DNA of 64,000 bases from NCBI RefSeq assembly GCF_000968135.1, contig NZ_FO538765.1, positions 682,001 to 746,000 of the forward strand. Reading direction: 5' to 3'. The translations under genes and the position numbers were made by a program. This document shows positions 21,301 to 26,819 of this stretch, piece by piece. Position 1 is the stretch's first letter. Each line of letters starts with the position of its first letter. Source of the DNA: Magnetospira sp. QH-2 (lineage in GTDB: Bacteria > Pseudomonadota > Alphaproteobacteria > Rhodospirillales > Magnetospiraceae). Below the pieces are notes generated by a model. It was not told the DNA's origin, did no database searches, and saw only the letters and a program-made list of their open reading frames with translations.

Positions 21301-22275
21301 TGGGGCGGCAGCGGCGGTAGCGGTGGCAGCGGCGGCGGCAGCCACGGCGGCAGAGGCTGGGGCGGCAGCGGCGGTAGCGGTGGCAGCGGCGGCGGCAGCC
21401 ACGGCGGCAGAGGCTGGGGCGGCAGCGGCGGTAGCGGTGGCAGCGGCGGCGGCAAGGGATATGGCGGCTCCAGCGGCGGCGCTGGTGATAGCGCCAGCAT
21501 CGTGGCCGTGCCACTTGAACTGAATGTCGGGCTGGGCGACACCGATGGATCGGAAACCCTGACCCTCACCATCGACGGTGTGCCGGACGGCGTGACCCTG
21601 TCCGCTGGAACCGACAATCAGGATGGTTCTTGGACCTTGACGGAAGGAGATGCGGAAGGTCTATCCATGTCCTTCTCGTCCAGTGACGTGAGTAGCGATT
21701 TCGATCTCACAATTTCCGCCATGTCCACCGAGGACGCGGGCGGGGATACATCCACGGTCGTGTCGGAGATTACCGTGCCGGTGGAAGACATCCTGGCCGA
21801 TACGGTGGATACCAATACGGTTGCCGGGTCGACGGGTGATGACAACATCTCCGGGACCAGCGGCGATGACAATATGGATGGCGCGGCCGGGAATGATGTC
21901 ATGGATGGCGGCGCTGGCGATGACATGCTGGTCGGAGGCGCCGGAGACGACAGCTTCTTCGACGGCACCGGCGACGACGTCATGATGGGCGATGCGGGCA
22001 ATGACCTGTTCACCTGGGGCGGCGGCAACGATTCCGTCGATGGTGGCGAAGGCAACTGGACCGACACCGTGCATGTGGACAAGAGCAGCTTCGGCGAAGC
22101 CGGGGAAGACTGGACCCTTGTGGTGGATGGCGAAGACCGGACCCAGGATGTCATCAATGCCGAGAACAGCGGTACCGACGCCATTGATCTGGGCGACGAT
22201 GCCAGCGGCTATATCGTCACCGAAGACGGCGACAGGCTGGACTTCGACAACATGGAGCACCTGACCTGGAGTTAG
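12385..22275 (+). CDS. Giant VCBS/RTX repeat protein, probable type I secretion substrate (3296 aa)
   Basis: Very acidic secreted protein. Residues 1-225 are Glu/Gln/Asp-rich and probably disordered, with no Sec signal. From about 358 to 2161 there is an array of VCBS-like beta domains of three types: A (~115 aa, VDDATVSVAEGG...GELTVNADGSWSYES, 8 copies), B (~100 aa, VADTDSVTEGQS, 4) and C (~115 aa, TANAADGTVDETGG, 4). Then come an RTX-like block (GAGDDQITGGAGDDLIDGG, about 2215), cadherin-like domains, three copies of a DTDGSE...DGATLSAG domain, a Gly-rich SHGGRGWGG repeat (2965-3021) and a C-terminal RTX block (GDDNISGTSGDDNMDG, from 3152). I noticed no cysteine. The C-terminal RTX block and the upstream exporter genes indicate Ca2+-dependent folding after T1SS export, probably as an adhesin or matrix protein. 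ATG follows GGAG at 12375. Ligand and exact role are unknown. Confidence 0.9.
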   Translation: MAEQENENVASQDFEEDDEESQENKAAAEEEMFLEGEGFTTLEDGEEQQVLQNNDDGQGEQTAQMGNVQSTQRQTQETIETGGAQSGSTIASTSDIEAAEVGSVDRVEGTETESQEFVATQQAGSREQDLTQDSEVTEQREDVAPPDIEVAAAEAPVNQQQAPQQEQQPADEQSAQQQDEVVEETPAPQAAATPAAEAAATADDDNEDEILQETVEEVAEVVVDDTPELSADSAAIQEADLGSVSGNLDIDFGNDGEGSIELVVSQELLDMGLTSNGNPLDYAMSTDGQTMTASTEDGQEIFTVQLSNLDGVYSYALTLHENLDHTGAAAAAIDLPIQVAATDADGDRVVTDFNISVEDSLPEATDDAAVTVREGDDAISGNVLENDNLGADGGQVLSFTYTGPDGSQQSADAGSTVTTENGGSLTVNEDGTWEYEAPAEADHSASDSLSEGFTYTVVDGDGDTTEATQEITLTDLAPEAVDDATQSVDEGGNTITGSLLDNDTAGDGALSVMAIAYTDENGNLQSVVIEDGGVTVDTQYGSLTVNEDGTWSYESDGAETHTDGEALADNFTYTITDADGDTSTATQGIEVNDTGPNAVVDTDSVIEGQSVTGTVLGGAGDDDFGADGAAASAVTAGTFSGDHGTLVMNADGSYTYTANEGLDQSGGDLTDSFTYEITDADGSTSTSTLTLTVGDEGITANAADGTVDETGGLDSVTGDLGISAGSDGIASIELSATDATWNDSTNTLTADDGSYQVEVNDDGTYTFTQLNQIAHPDATDANDAVNLDFTVTATDGDGDVVTDDFTIQVLDDGAVVLDDGTVQLDEGGNTATGNVLANDDMGMDGGSLTSFQYTDEDGNTQTATAGSTVDTQYGELTVNADGSWSYESDAAESHDGGAPLADGFTYTVTDGDGDTSSATQGIQVTDTGPSAVADTDSVTEGQSVSGTVLGGAGDDTFGADGAADSPVTAGTFSGDHGTLVMNADGSYTYTANEGLDQSGGDLTDSFTYEITDADGTTATSTLTLTVGDEGITANAADGTVDETGGLDSVTGDLGISAGSDGIASIELSATDATWNDSTNTLTADDGSYQVEVNDDGTYTFTQLDEMDQADTTDGNDALQLDFTVTATDGDGDVVTDSFAIQVLDDGPVAVDDATVSVAEGGNAASGNVLSNDDMGADGGTLTSFQYTDENGDTQTADAGSTVDTQYGELTVNADGSWSYESDAAETHTDGAALADNFSYTITDGDGDTATATQGIEITDTGPSAVADTDSVVEGQSVSGTVLGGAGDDTFGADGAAASPVTAGTFSGDHGTLVMNADGSYTYTANEGLDQSGGDLTDSFTYEITDADGSTSTSTLTLTVGDEGITANAADGTVDETGGLDSVTGDLGISAGSDGIASIELSATDATWNDSTNTLTADDGTYQVVVNDDGTYTFTQLDQIAHPDGTDANDAVNLDFTVTATDGDGDVVTDDFTVQVLDDGPVVLDDGTVQMDEGGVAATGNVLSNDDMGADGGTLTSFQYTDENGDSQTADAGSTVDTQYGELTVNADGSWSYESDAAETHDGDTALADNFSYTITDGDGDTATATQGIQITDTGPSAVDDATVSVAEGGNAASGNVLSNDDMGADGGTLTSFQYTDENGDTQTADAGSTVDTQYGELTVNADGSWSYESDAAETHTDGAALADNFSYTITDGDGDTATATQGIEITDTGPSAVADTDSVTEGQSVSGTVLGGAGDDTFGADGAADSPVTAGTFSGDHGTLVMNADGSYTYTANEGLDQSGGDLTDSFTYEITDADGSTSTSTLTLTVGDEGITANAADGTVDETGGLDSVTGDLGISAGSDGIASIELSATDATWNDSTNTLTADDGTYQVVVNDDGTYTFTQLDQIAHPDGTDANDAVNLDFTVTATDGDGDVVTDDFTVQVLDDGPVVLDDGTVQMDEGGVAATGNVLSNDDMGADGGTLTSFQYTDENGDTQTADAGSTVDTQYGELTVNADGSWSYESDAAETHDGDTALADNFSYTITDGDGDTATATQGIQITDTGPSAVDDATVSVAEGGNAASGNVLSNDDMGADGGTLTSFQYTDENGDSQTADAGSTVDTQYGELTVNADGSWSYESDAAETHTDGAALADNFSYTITDGDGDTATATQGIQVTETGVFTAGDDTVDFGEILPGSYSMDSYDDALGGDDIITMADDMSGFGFDGDDYFDAGAGDDQITGGAGDDLIDGGEGTDTAVLTGNFDDYTITLNDDGSYTVIDDRGTDGEDTFVNVENFSFADGDKAAADLVDPNEGPVATDDSGGGDGAGTSLVSENFSEGVSGWGSDISESGGQMIIGKDETASKTFDFGDDHANQTVVVSFDMTADGGWEDSGSYQDFFNITANGSEVSSTSMEDGSTSFSFEVQTDANGQVVLEMNADTTGSGEHVQIDNFTMVGGDDWSGGGFSTTEDNALTIQADTLLSNDSDADGGTLSITSVQDAADGTVVLNDDGTISFTPNDDFSGETTFTYTISDGQGGTDTATVTVTVDAEADTPTLTVVDASGDEDTAIALDINSALGDTDGSETLVVTIDGVPDGATLSAGTENDDGTWTLTGDDLDGLSVTPADDSGADFDLTVVATATDGSDTATSTATLSVTVNDVADAPTLSLDIGDPSVNVTEGSSSTVTINENNFNETGSGFTVTGRSLSGGGLSEESVDNVSSTSSNEGGFGVTGNASGPSNQLGADNGVSEELHVNFDSDQTSVNVTFDRLFSNESGGQGEVANYELFKDGVKVGEGSYDSGDHAGTNGGSTHSTEISLDGGFDEIVFTAPDDGFSDYLVSSVEFTETTEASTTVEYPITIESGLTDTDGSESLNVVVDGLPDGATLSAGTENDDGSWTLSADDLDGLTMTVDSGVSDDFDLSVTATATEADGGDTATAEATATVDVLSDVEAADPSLSVSLGDADVTISDSGGSAGSSGGKGKGGSGGSHGGRGWGGSGGSGGSGGGSHGGRGWGGSGGSGGSGGGSHGGRGWGGSGGSGGSGGGKGYGGSSGGAGDSASIVAVPLELNVGLGDTDGSETLTLTIDGVPDGVTLSAGTDNQDGSWTLTEGDAEGLSMSFSSSDVSSDFDLTISAMSTEDAGGDTSTVVSEITVPVEDILADTVDTNTVAGSTGDDNISGTSGDDNMDGAAGNDVMDGGAGDDMLVGGAGDDSFFDGTGDDVMMGDAGNDLFTWGGGNDSVDGGEGNWTDTVHVDKSSFGEAGEDWTLVVDGEDRTQDVINAENSGTDAIDLGDDASGYIVTEDGDRLDFDNMEHLTWS
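14182..16179 (+). repeat. Two tandem 999-bp in-frame repeat units inside the giant gene
   Basis: Units 14182-15180 and 15181-16179 each encode one B-C-A domain trio (333 residues). They share long DNA-identical stretches, for example the segment around NAADGTVDETGGLDSVTGD. Identity is lower in part of the A and C domains, where codon changes and replacements such as TTDGNDALQL for TDANDAVNL appear. The period was read from matching landmarks spaced exactly 999 bp apart. Confidence 0.85.
16180..18867 (+). repeat. Two tandem 1344-bp in-frame repeat units inside the giant gene
   Basis: Units 16180-17523 and 17524-18867 each encode B-C-A-A' (448 residues), one A domain (345 bp) more than the 999-bp units. 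From the middle of the B domain onward the two copies differ at only scattered bases. The first ~170 bp of the second copy (GATAGTGTCACC..., AADSP) instead match the B domain at 15181 rather than the one at 16180. This mosaic points to recent duplication by unequal exchange plus gene conversion. Confidence 0.85.
21277..21447 (+). repeat. Three perfect or near-perfect 57-bp repeats coding a Gly/Ser/His/Arg/Trp linker
   Basis: Each 19-residue unit reads GGSHGGRGWGGSGGSGGSG. Related GGKGKGG and GGKGYGG sequences flank the array. The segment lies between two beta domains of the giant protein. It is positively charged and aromatic in an otherwise strongly acidic protein. Confidence 0.9.
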
Positions 22276-22284
22276 AATGCTTTC

Positions 22285-22319
22285 GGGCCATCCCGGGTTA
22301 TGAAGACCGGGGATGGCCC
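22285..22319 (+). terminator. Hairpin after the giant gene (weak terminator)
   Basis: GGGCCATCCC (22285-22294) pairs with GGGATGGCCC (22310-22319). It begins 9 bases after the stop codon. There is no T-run after it, so it may act with Rho or protect the mRNA end rather than terminate alone. Confidence 0.5.
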
Positions 22320-22371
22320 CATAGGCTCACGGGTCCCAAATCCGGTGTTCGCCTCCCTTGTCGGGGCACGC

Positions 22372-22392
22372 GATTAAACACGACGTGATCTA
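22372..22392 (+). repeat. Terminal fragment of the 105-bp palindromic repeat family
   Basis: These 21 bases match the right end of the element at 55522-55626 (its bases 55606-55626) with one mismatch and end in the same GTGATCTA. The fragment is cut by the inverted-repeat element that starts at 22394. Confidence 0.7.
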
Positions 22393-22393
22393 A

Positions 22394-22567
22394 CAGGCTG
22401 CTGAAAAAGTCCGATTTCGAGCCTGTGGCGACACATGCTTCGACAAACTCAGCATGAGGGCCTTTGACCTTTCAACATGTTAGCCTCACCCTGAGCTTCC
22501 TCATCCCGAGCTTGTCGAGGGACGAAGGGCGAGGCGGGCCGTAGGACAACACTTTTTCAGCAGGCTG
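22394..22567. mobile_element. 174-bp MITE-like element with inverted ends and CTAA target duplication
   Basis: The left end CAGGCTGCTGAAAAAGT (22394-22410) is mirrored by ACTTTTTCAGCAGGCTG (22551-22567) with one mismatch. CTAA flanks both sides (22390-22393 and 22568-22571), fitting a 4-bp YTAR duplication as made by IS5-group transposases. The inside holds fragments like CTTCGACAAACTCAGCATGAGG and CCGAGCTTGTCGAGGGACGAAGG that can fold back, and no gene. The right CTAA contains the stop codon (TAG on the minus strand) of the neighbouring gene. The assignment to IS5-type mobilisation is inference. Confidence 0.72.
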
Positions 22568-23164
22568 CTAAAGTTCGCGATTGCGCGGCTCGGCTCGGAT
22601 CGCCTGAACCAATCGGGCGTACATCACCAAACGGCTGGTCTTAGCAAAGAAGCGATCAACGTACTTGATGCATTCGAAGGCTTTGAGGGCATAGTCCTTT
22701 TCCGCCTCGGTCAGATCGCGATTCTTCCGTTCCTGCTCCAGTTTTCCATGGAAGACGTACAAGAAGTCCCTTAGGCACAGGCCCTTGCGCTTTTCATCCG
22801 TTGGCGCATCGGCGTTCCTTAAAAGCCAATCGGCCTGCCGCTTGACCGTGCCCACGATCCTTCGTCCGTCCTCAAGGGCGATACTGCCGTTCATGATTTT
22901 TTTCTGAAGGGAGCAGTAGTACTCCACGCATACCGCCGGACGAGACTCGTAGGTCGTGCATTGCCCTTGCCGGTAGCAGGCACAAGGCTGACGAAAGGCA
23001 TTCTTTCCGGGGCTTCTCATATAGAACGAGAGACCTGAATCGCTGAACGTCTCGACTTCCTCGGCCGTAACATCGGCATGGCTGAACAAAAACCCGGTGC
23101 AGCAAAGGCCACATTGGGCACAGAGTTCGCTGGCTTGCAGGGCGGTATCGCCAAGGGACATCAT
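22568..23164 (-). CDS. YkgJ-family cysteine cluster protein
   Basis: About 198 residues. The N-terminal cysteine set CAQCGLCC, followed by CACYRQGQC and CVEYYC, is the CxxCxxCC zinc/iron-chelating pattern of the YkgJ (UPF0153) family; the biochemical role is unknown. The C-terminal half is helical and charged. I place the start at the ATGATG at 23164/23161, which overlaps the stop codon of the upstream kinase-like gene, so the two are translationally coupled. An open frame extends further upstream but lies inside that gene. The stop codon TAG is part of the CTAA flank of the adjacent inserted element. Confidence 0.8.
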   Translation of the reverse strand: MMSLGDTALQASELCAQCGLCCTGFLFSHADVTAEEVETFSDSGLSFYMRSPGKNAFRQPCACYRQGQCTTYESRPAVCVEYYCSLQKKIMNGSIALEDGRRIVGTVKRQADWLLRNADAPTDEKRKGLCLRDFLYVFHGKLEQERKNRDLTEAEKDYALKAFECIKYVDRFFAKTSRLVMYARLVQAIRAEPRNREL

Positions 23165-24102
23165 GGAGTGGGGGCTCCGATTCCATGGGGGAGAAACCCC
23201 TTGGACAGAGCGGATTCGACCGCCTGGCCGATGGTCTTGATCCACCAAGGACTTGTATGGCGGGGGCCGTCGGGCTCCATGCCATCCGATTCCTGGAGCA
23301 AGTAGACCAGGGCCCAGTTCAAGGCACAGAGCGCCTTGAAAAAAAGATAACGTCGCCAGATTTCCGGCGGAGAAGCCTCTTGGCAATAGCTCTTAATCAG
23401 CACCGCGTCATCGTCCGCCGTAAAATCGTTGCGGGCTCCGAGGTTGGCCAGATCCCATATGGGATCGCAAACGGCGGAATACTCCCAATCGAGCAGCACG
23501 ATGCGCTGGCCGGTGTCCACCATATTGGCGGCAATGGGATCCAAGTGGCAGGGCGCCGATTGACCCGGATGGGTGTCCACCCACGACCGCATGGTTCGTA
23601 AATGAGGGGTCAAGGATCGCAAGTCATCGGGGATATCCAGGTTGCGTTTTTGGATCCGCCGTTCCTGGTTGTCGAGGAATACAAGCGGGGGAAGCTCGCC
23701 TGAGAACGTGGCCGCGGAGCAATGCAATCGCCGCAGGACCGCCGCGGCCTTGCCGATTAGATCCGGATCGCGAAAATCGTCCTCGCCTGGAATCATGCCG
23801 TCGATCCAGGGGGTGACCATGGTCCCATCGGCGGCGGAGGCATAGAGAACCTTCGGGCCGACGGCGCAGCTTGCCGCCGCTTCGGCATTTGCCAGTTCCC
23901 GGGTTCGGTCGATACGTTGGTTACGGGCCGGTTCGGCGAGTCGGACCACCACCCGTTTCGAATCCCATCGCAGCCCGAACACCGGATTGTGCTCTCCGCC
24001 CCCTAGGCGGCGCGCGTCGCTGAATTGGGGGGGAACGGCAAACCCTGCGGCCTGAAGGGCCTGGTGCAGACGGATCCATTCTTCTGGCGCCGGGGCGGTC
24101 AT
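23161..24102 (-). CDS. Choline-kinase/aminoglycoside-phosphotransferase-like kinase
   Basis: 313 residues of the APH/choline-ethanolamine kinase fold, a soluble ATP-dependent small-molecule kinase. The catalytic motif is CHLDPIAANMV (HxDxxxxN form), and the metal-binding motif is LLDWEYSAVCDPIWDLANLG with the DWE typical of choline/ethanolamine kinase relatives (LicA-like). An N-terminal nucleotide-binding beta sheet (RRLGGGEHNPVFGL) is present. It is followed at once by the YkgJ-like gene. Substrate is unknown; choline or another amino alcohol for surface modification is possible. Confidence 0.8.
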   Translation of the reverse strand: MTAPAPEEWIRLHQALQAAGFAVPPQFSDARRLGGGEHNPVFGLRWDSKRVVVRLAEPARNQRIDRTRELANAEAAASCAVGPKVLYASAADGTMVTPWIDGMIPGEDDFRDPDLIGKAAAVLRRLHCSAATFSGELPPLVFLDNQERRIQKRNLDIPDDLRSLTPHLRTMRSWVDTHPGQSAPCHLDPIAANMVDTGQRIVLLDWEYSAVCDPIWDLANLGARNDFTADDDAVLIKSYCQEASPPEIWRRYLFFKALCALNWALVYLLQESDGMEPDGPRHTSPWWIKTIGQAVESALSKGFLPHGIGAPTP

Positions 24103-24665
24103 CGGGTGATCAAATACCTTTCCTCAGCGGGTCAACGGGGATCGTACGGAAAGAACCTGAAAGGCCTATTCGATGACCTCAAAAAGGTGTTGAAACCTCC
24201 GTATGCGGTTCCCTATACCATGGCATTATTGTTTTTTGGAGCCCGAGAATTCATTCCAAGTATATAGTGTGGATAGGGTCTGGGAATTCTCGCGAATTGG
24301 TGATTTTTACCTCCCACCTCTTTCGAGAACGAAGATTTTATATCGCATTGCAAGGCCGATTCTGGTGATTCGTGTAAATTGTTGGTGATTTCACAGCGAT
24401 GCCGAGGGTTTGTAGATCATTCTAGTTTCGGCTCTACCGTTTAGAAAAGATGCGATTTTTTTGCATATTAGGAAAGAAATTTGCGTACAACCGTTTTTTT
24501 GCGTTTTTTTGCGCGTGCGAATTTGCTATTTACCATAGCTGTCCTTGGCAATGCCTCGGCCGCGCCGTCGTGCGTGGGAGAATAGAGGGAGACCCAAGGC
24601 GGTTGGTTGAACCAGACGCTGCGGGGGCGGCGTCGATTTTTTGATAACAGGGAGGCACTCGATTC
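24103..24665. other. 563-bp AT-rich intergenic region upstream of the symporter genes
   Basis: Divergent regulatory space between the kinase-like gene (minus) and the DUF4212/symporter pair (plus). Base composition is clearly more AT-rich than the surroundings. Between 24451 and 24535 the word TTTGC recurs (TTTTTTGCAT, AATTTGCGTA, TTTTTTTGCG twice, AATTTGCTA), which could be an array of regulator sites. A palindrome-like GAATTCTCGCGAATT lies at about 24284-24298. A GGGAGG Shine-Dalgarno sequence precedes the ATG at 24666. No gene was found here. Confidence 0.5.
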
Positions 24666-24926
24666 ATGCCCGAGAACAATTCAGGAGGTGCGTATTGGAA
24701 AGCGAACCTCCGCCTGGTGGCCATTCTTTTGGTGATCTGGGCATTCGTTTCCTATGGAATGGGAATCCTTTTCCGTCCGGCGCTGGAAGGCATCCGGGTC
24801 GGTGGGACTGACATCGGCTTCTGGTTCGCCCAGCAAGGTTCGATGATTGTATTCCTCATTATCGTCTTCGTGTACGCCCACTTGATGAACAAGTTGGATC
24901 GCGAACACGGCGTCCATGAAGATTAA
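24666..24926 (+). CDS. DUF4212 small subunit of sodium/substrate symporter
   Basis: 86 residues with two membrane helices (about 15-36 and 52-74) separated by the loop FRPALEGIRVGGTDIGFWFAQQGS, the hallmark of DUF4212 (putative solute:sodium symporter small subunit). Members of this family are always next to a particular SSS-family permease, which follows here after 18 bp. The function is inferred to be assembly or activity of that transporter. Confidence 0.9.
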   Translation: MPENNSGGAYWKANLRLVAILLVIWAFVSYGMGILFRPALEGIRVGGTDIGFWFAQQGSMIVFLIIVFVYAHLMNKLDREHGVHED

Positions 24927-24944
24927 GAAAGGGATACCAGGCAA

Positions 24945-26711
24945 ATGGATCTTCAGACATTAACATTTCTTGTGGTGGGTGCCACTTTCGCCCTCTACAT
25001 CGGTATCGCCATCTGGGCGCGCGCCGGATCGACTGGCGAGTTCTATACCGCTGGTCGCGGCATTCACCCGGTGGCCAACGGCATGGCGACGGCAGCGGAC
25101 TGGATGTCTGCGGCCTCCTTTATCTCCATGGCCGGCCTCATCGCCTTCTTGGGCTACGATGCCTCTCTGTTCCTGATGGGTTGGACCGGTGGCTACGTGC
25201 TGCTGGCCATGCTTCTCGCCCCGTACCTGCGCAAGTTCGGCAAATACACGGTGCCGGAGTTCATTGGTGATCGGTACTATTCACAGGCTGCCCGCATGGT
25301 GGCCGTGGCCTGCTTGATCATCGCCTCCCTGACCTACGTTATTGGTCAGATGAAGGGTATCGGCGTTGCGTTCTCCCGCTTCCTCGAAGTGGATTTCGCC
25401 ACCGGCCTGTTCACCGGTATGGCCATCGTGTTCTTCTACGCGGTGCTCGGCGGCATGAAGGGCATCACCTACACCCAGATTGCTCAGTACTGCGTGCTGA
25501 TCGCGGCCTACACCATTCCGGCCATCTTCATCTCCATGCAGTTGACCGGCAATCCGTTGCCGCAGCTTGGTCTGTTTGGTGATCTGTCCAACGGTACGCC
25601 TTTGCTGACCCAGTTGGATGGCATTCTGACCGACCTGGGCTTCAAGCAATACACAGCGCAGAAGACGAACACCTTGAACTTGGTGCTCTATACCTTCTCG
25701 TTGATGATCGGTACCGCCGGTCTGCCGCACGTGATCATCCGCTTCTTCACCGTGCCGAAAGTGCGTGACGCGCGTGCTTCCGCCGGTTGGGCGCTGGTCT
25801 TCATTTCCATCCTGTACACCACTGCTCCGGCCGTGGGCGCGATGGCTTACTACAACCTCTCCACCACCATTCAGCCCGGTGAAGTCGGCAGCCCCGAGGG
25901 CTCGCTGAAGTACGACGAGCGTCCGACCTGGTTCAAGAACTGGGAAAAGACGGGTTTGCTGAAGTTCGAAGACAAGAATGGTGACGGTCGCATCCAGTAC
26001 TACGATGCCAAGGGTCTCGGCGACAAAGCCACCGCCTTCGGGTGGAAGGGTTCTGAGCTGAAGGTTGACCGTGACATCATGGTTCTGGCCAATCCGGAAA
26101 TCGCCAATCTGCCCAACTGGGTGATTGCGGTGGTCGCGGCCGGTGGTCTCGCTGCTGCGTTGTCGACTGCGGCGGGTCTGCTGCTGGCTATTTCGACGGC
26201 GATCTCTCATGACATCATCAAATCCATGGTCAATCCGGACATTTCGGAAAAGGGCGAGCTTCTGGCTGCCCGTGTCGCGATGGCTGGTGCGATTGGTGTC
26301 GCCGGGTACTTCGGTCTACACCCGCCGGGCTTTGCCGCCCAGGTGGTGGCCCTGGCTTTCGGTCTGGCCGCGTCGTCGATCTTCCCGGCTCTGATGATGG
26401 GCATTTTCGCCAAGTCGGTGAACAATGTTGGCGCCATCGCGGGCATGCTGTCCGGTATCGGTTCGACCCTGCTCTACATCTTCTGGTTCAAGGGCTGGTT
26501 CTTCATCCCCGGTACCGCCATGGCGGCGAACACCTCGGCTAATCACCTGATGGGGATTTCCCCGGAGGCCTTTGGTGCCGTGGGTGCGATGATCAACTTC
26601 GCTGTTGCGCTGACCGTTTCCAAGGTCACCGCGCCGCCGCCGGAGCACATCCAGCATCTGGTGGAGGATATCCGAGTGCCGAAGGGTGCGGGTGCCGCGA
26701 GCGATCACTAG
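24945..26711 (+). CDS. Sodium:solute symporter (SSS family, acetate-type)
   Basis: 588-residue membrane protein with about 13 helices. It belongs to the SSS subfamily that pairs with DUF4212 and is related to acetate/propionate permeases (ActP). The motif FYTAGRGIHPVANGMATAADWMSAASFISMAG near the N-terminus is typical. The substrate is likely a short-chain carboxylate, by family. A soluble loop contains DKNGDGRIQYYD (residues 343-354), which fits an EF-hand Ca2+-binding loop. The gene is followed by a strong terminator. A DUF294 regulator and an exonuclease come next, an order often seen with this symporter type. Confidence 0.9.
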   Translation: MDLQTLTFLVVGATFALYIGIAIWARAGSTGEFYTAGRGIHPVANGMATAADWMSAASFISMAGLIAFLGYDASLFLMGWTGGYVLLAMLLAPYLRKFGKYTVPEFIGDRYYSQAARMVAVACLIIASLTYVIGQMKGIGVAFSRFLEVDFATGLFTGMAIVFFYAVLGGMKGITYTQIAQYCVLIAAYTIPAIFISMQLTGNPLPQLGLFGDLSNGTPLLTQLDGILTDLGFKQYTAQKTNTLNLVLYTFSLMIGTAGLPHVIIRFFTVPKVRDARASAGWALVFISILYTTAPAVGAMAYYNLSTTIQPGEVGSPEGSLKYDERPTWFKNWEKTGLLKFEDKNGDGRIQYYDAKGLGDKATAFGWKGSELKVDRDIMVLANPEIANLPNWVIAVVAAGGLAAALSTAAGLLLAISTAISHDIIKSMVNPDISEKGELLAARVAMAGAIGVAGYFGLHPPGFAAQVVALAFGLAASSIFPALMMGIFAKSVNNVGAIAGMLSGIGSTLLYIFWFKGWFFIPGTAMAANTSANHLMGISPEAFGAVGAMINFAVALTVSKVTAPPPEHIQHLVEDIRVPKGAGAASDH

Positions 26712-26758
26712 GATCGATCGACCTGATCTTCGCGTCTTCGTGACGTGACCCAAGATTA

Positions 26759-26785
26759 CGGACCCCGCCTCGGCGGGGTCCGTTT
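26759..26785 (+). terminator. Rho-independent terminator after the symporter gene
   Basis: CGGACCCCGCC (26759-26769) and GGCGGGGTCCG (26772-26782) form an 11-bp perfect stem followed by TTT. The hairpin lies 48 bases after the stop codon. Its presence makes a translation start at 26745 for the next gene unlikely. Confidence 0.75.
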
Positions 26786-26819
26786 GCGTGTGAATACTGA
26801 ATCATTGGCGGATACGGGC

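Noticed and set aside
21206-21523. Ala-rich open frames in both strands over the Gly-rich repeat
   Set aside because: They are out-of-frame readings of GGC/AGC repeats; only the long plus-strand frame continues on both sides.
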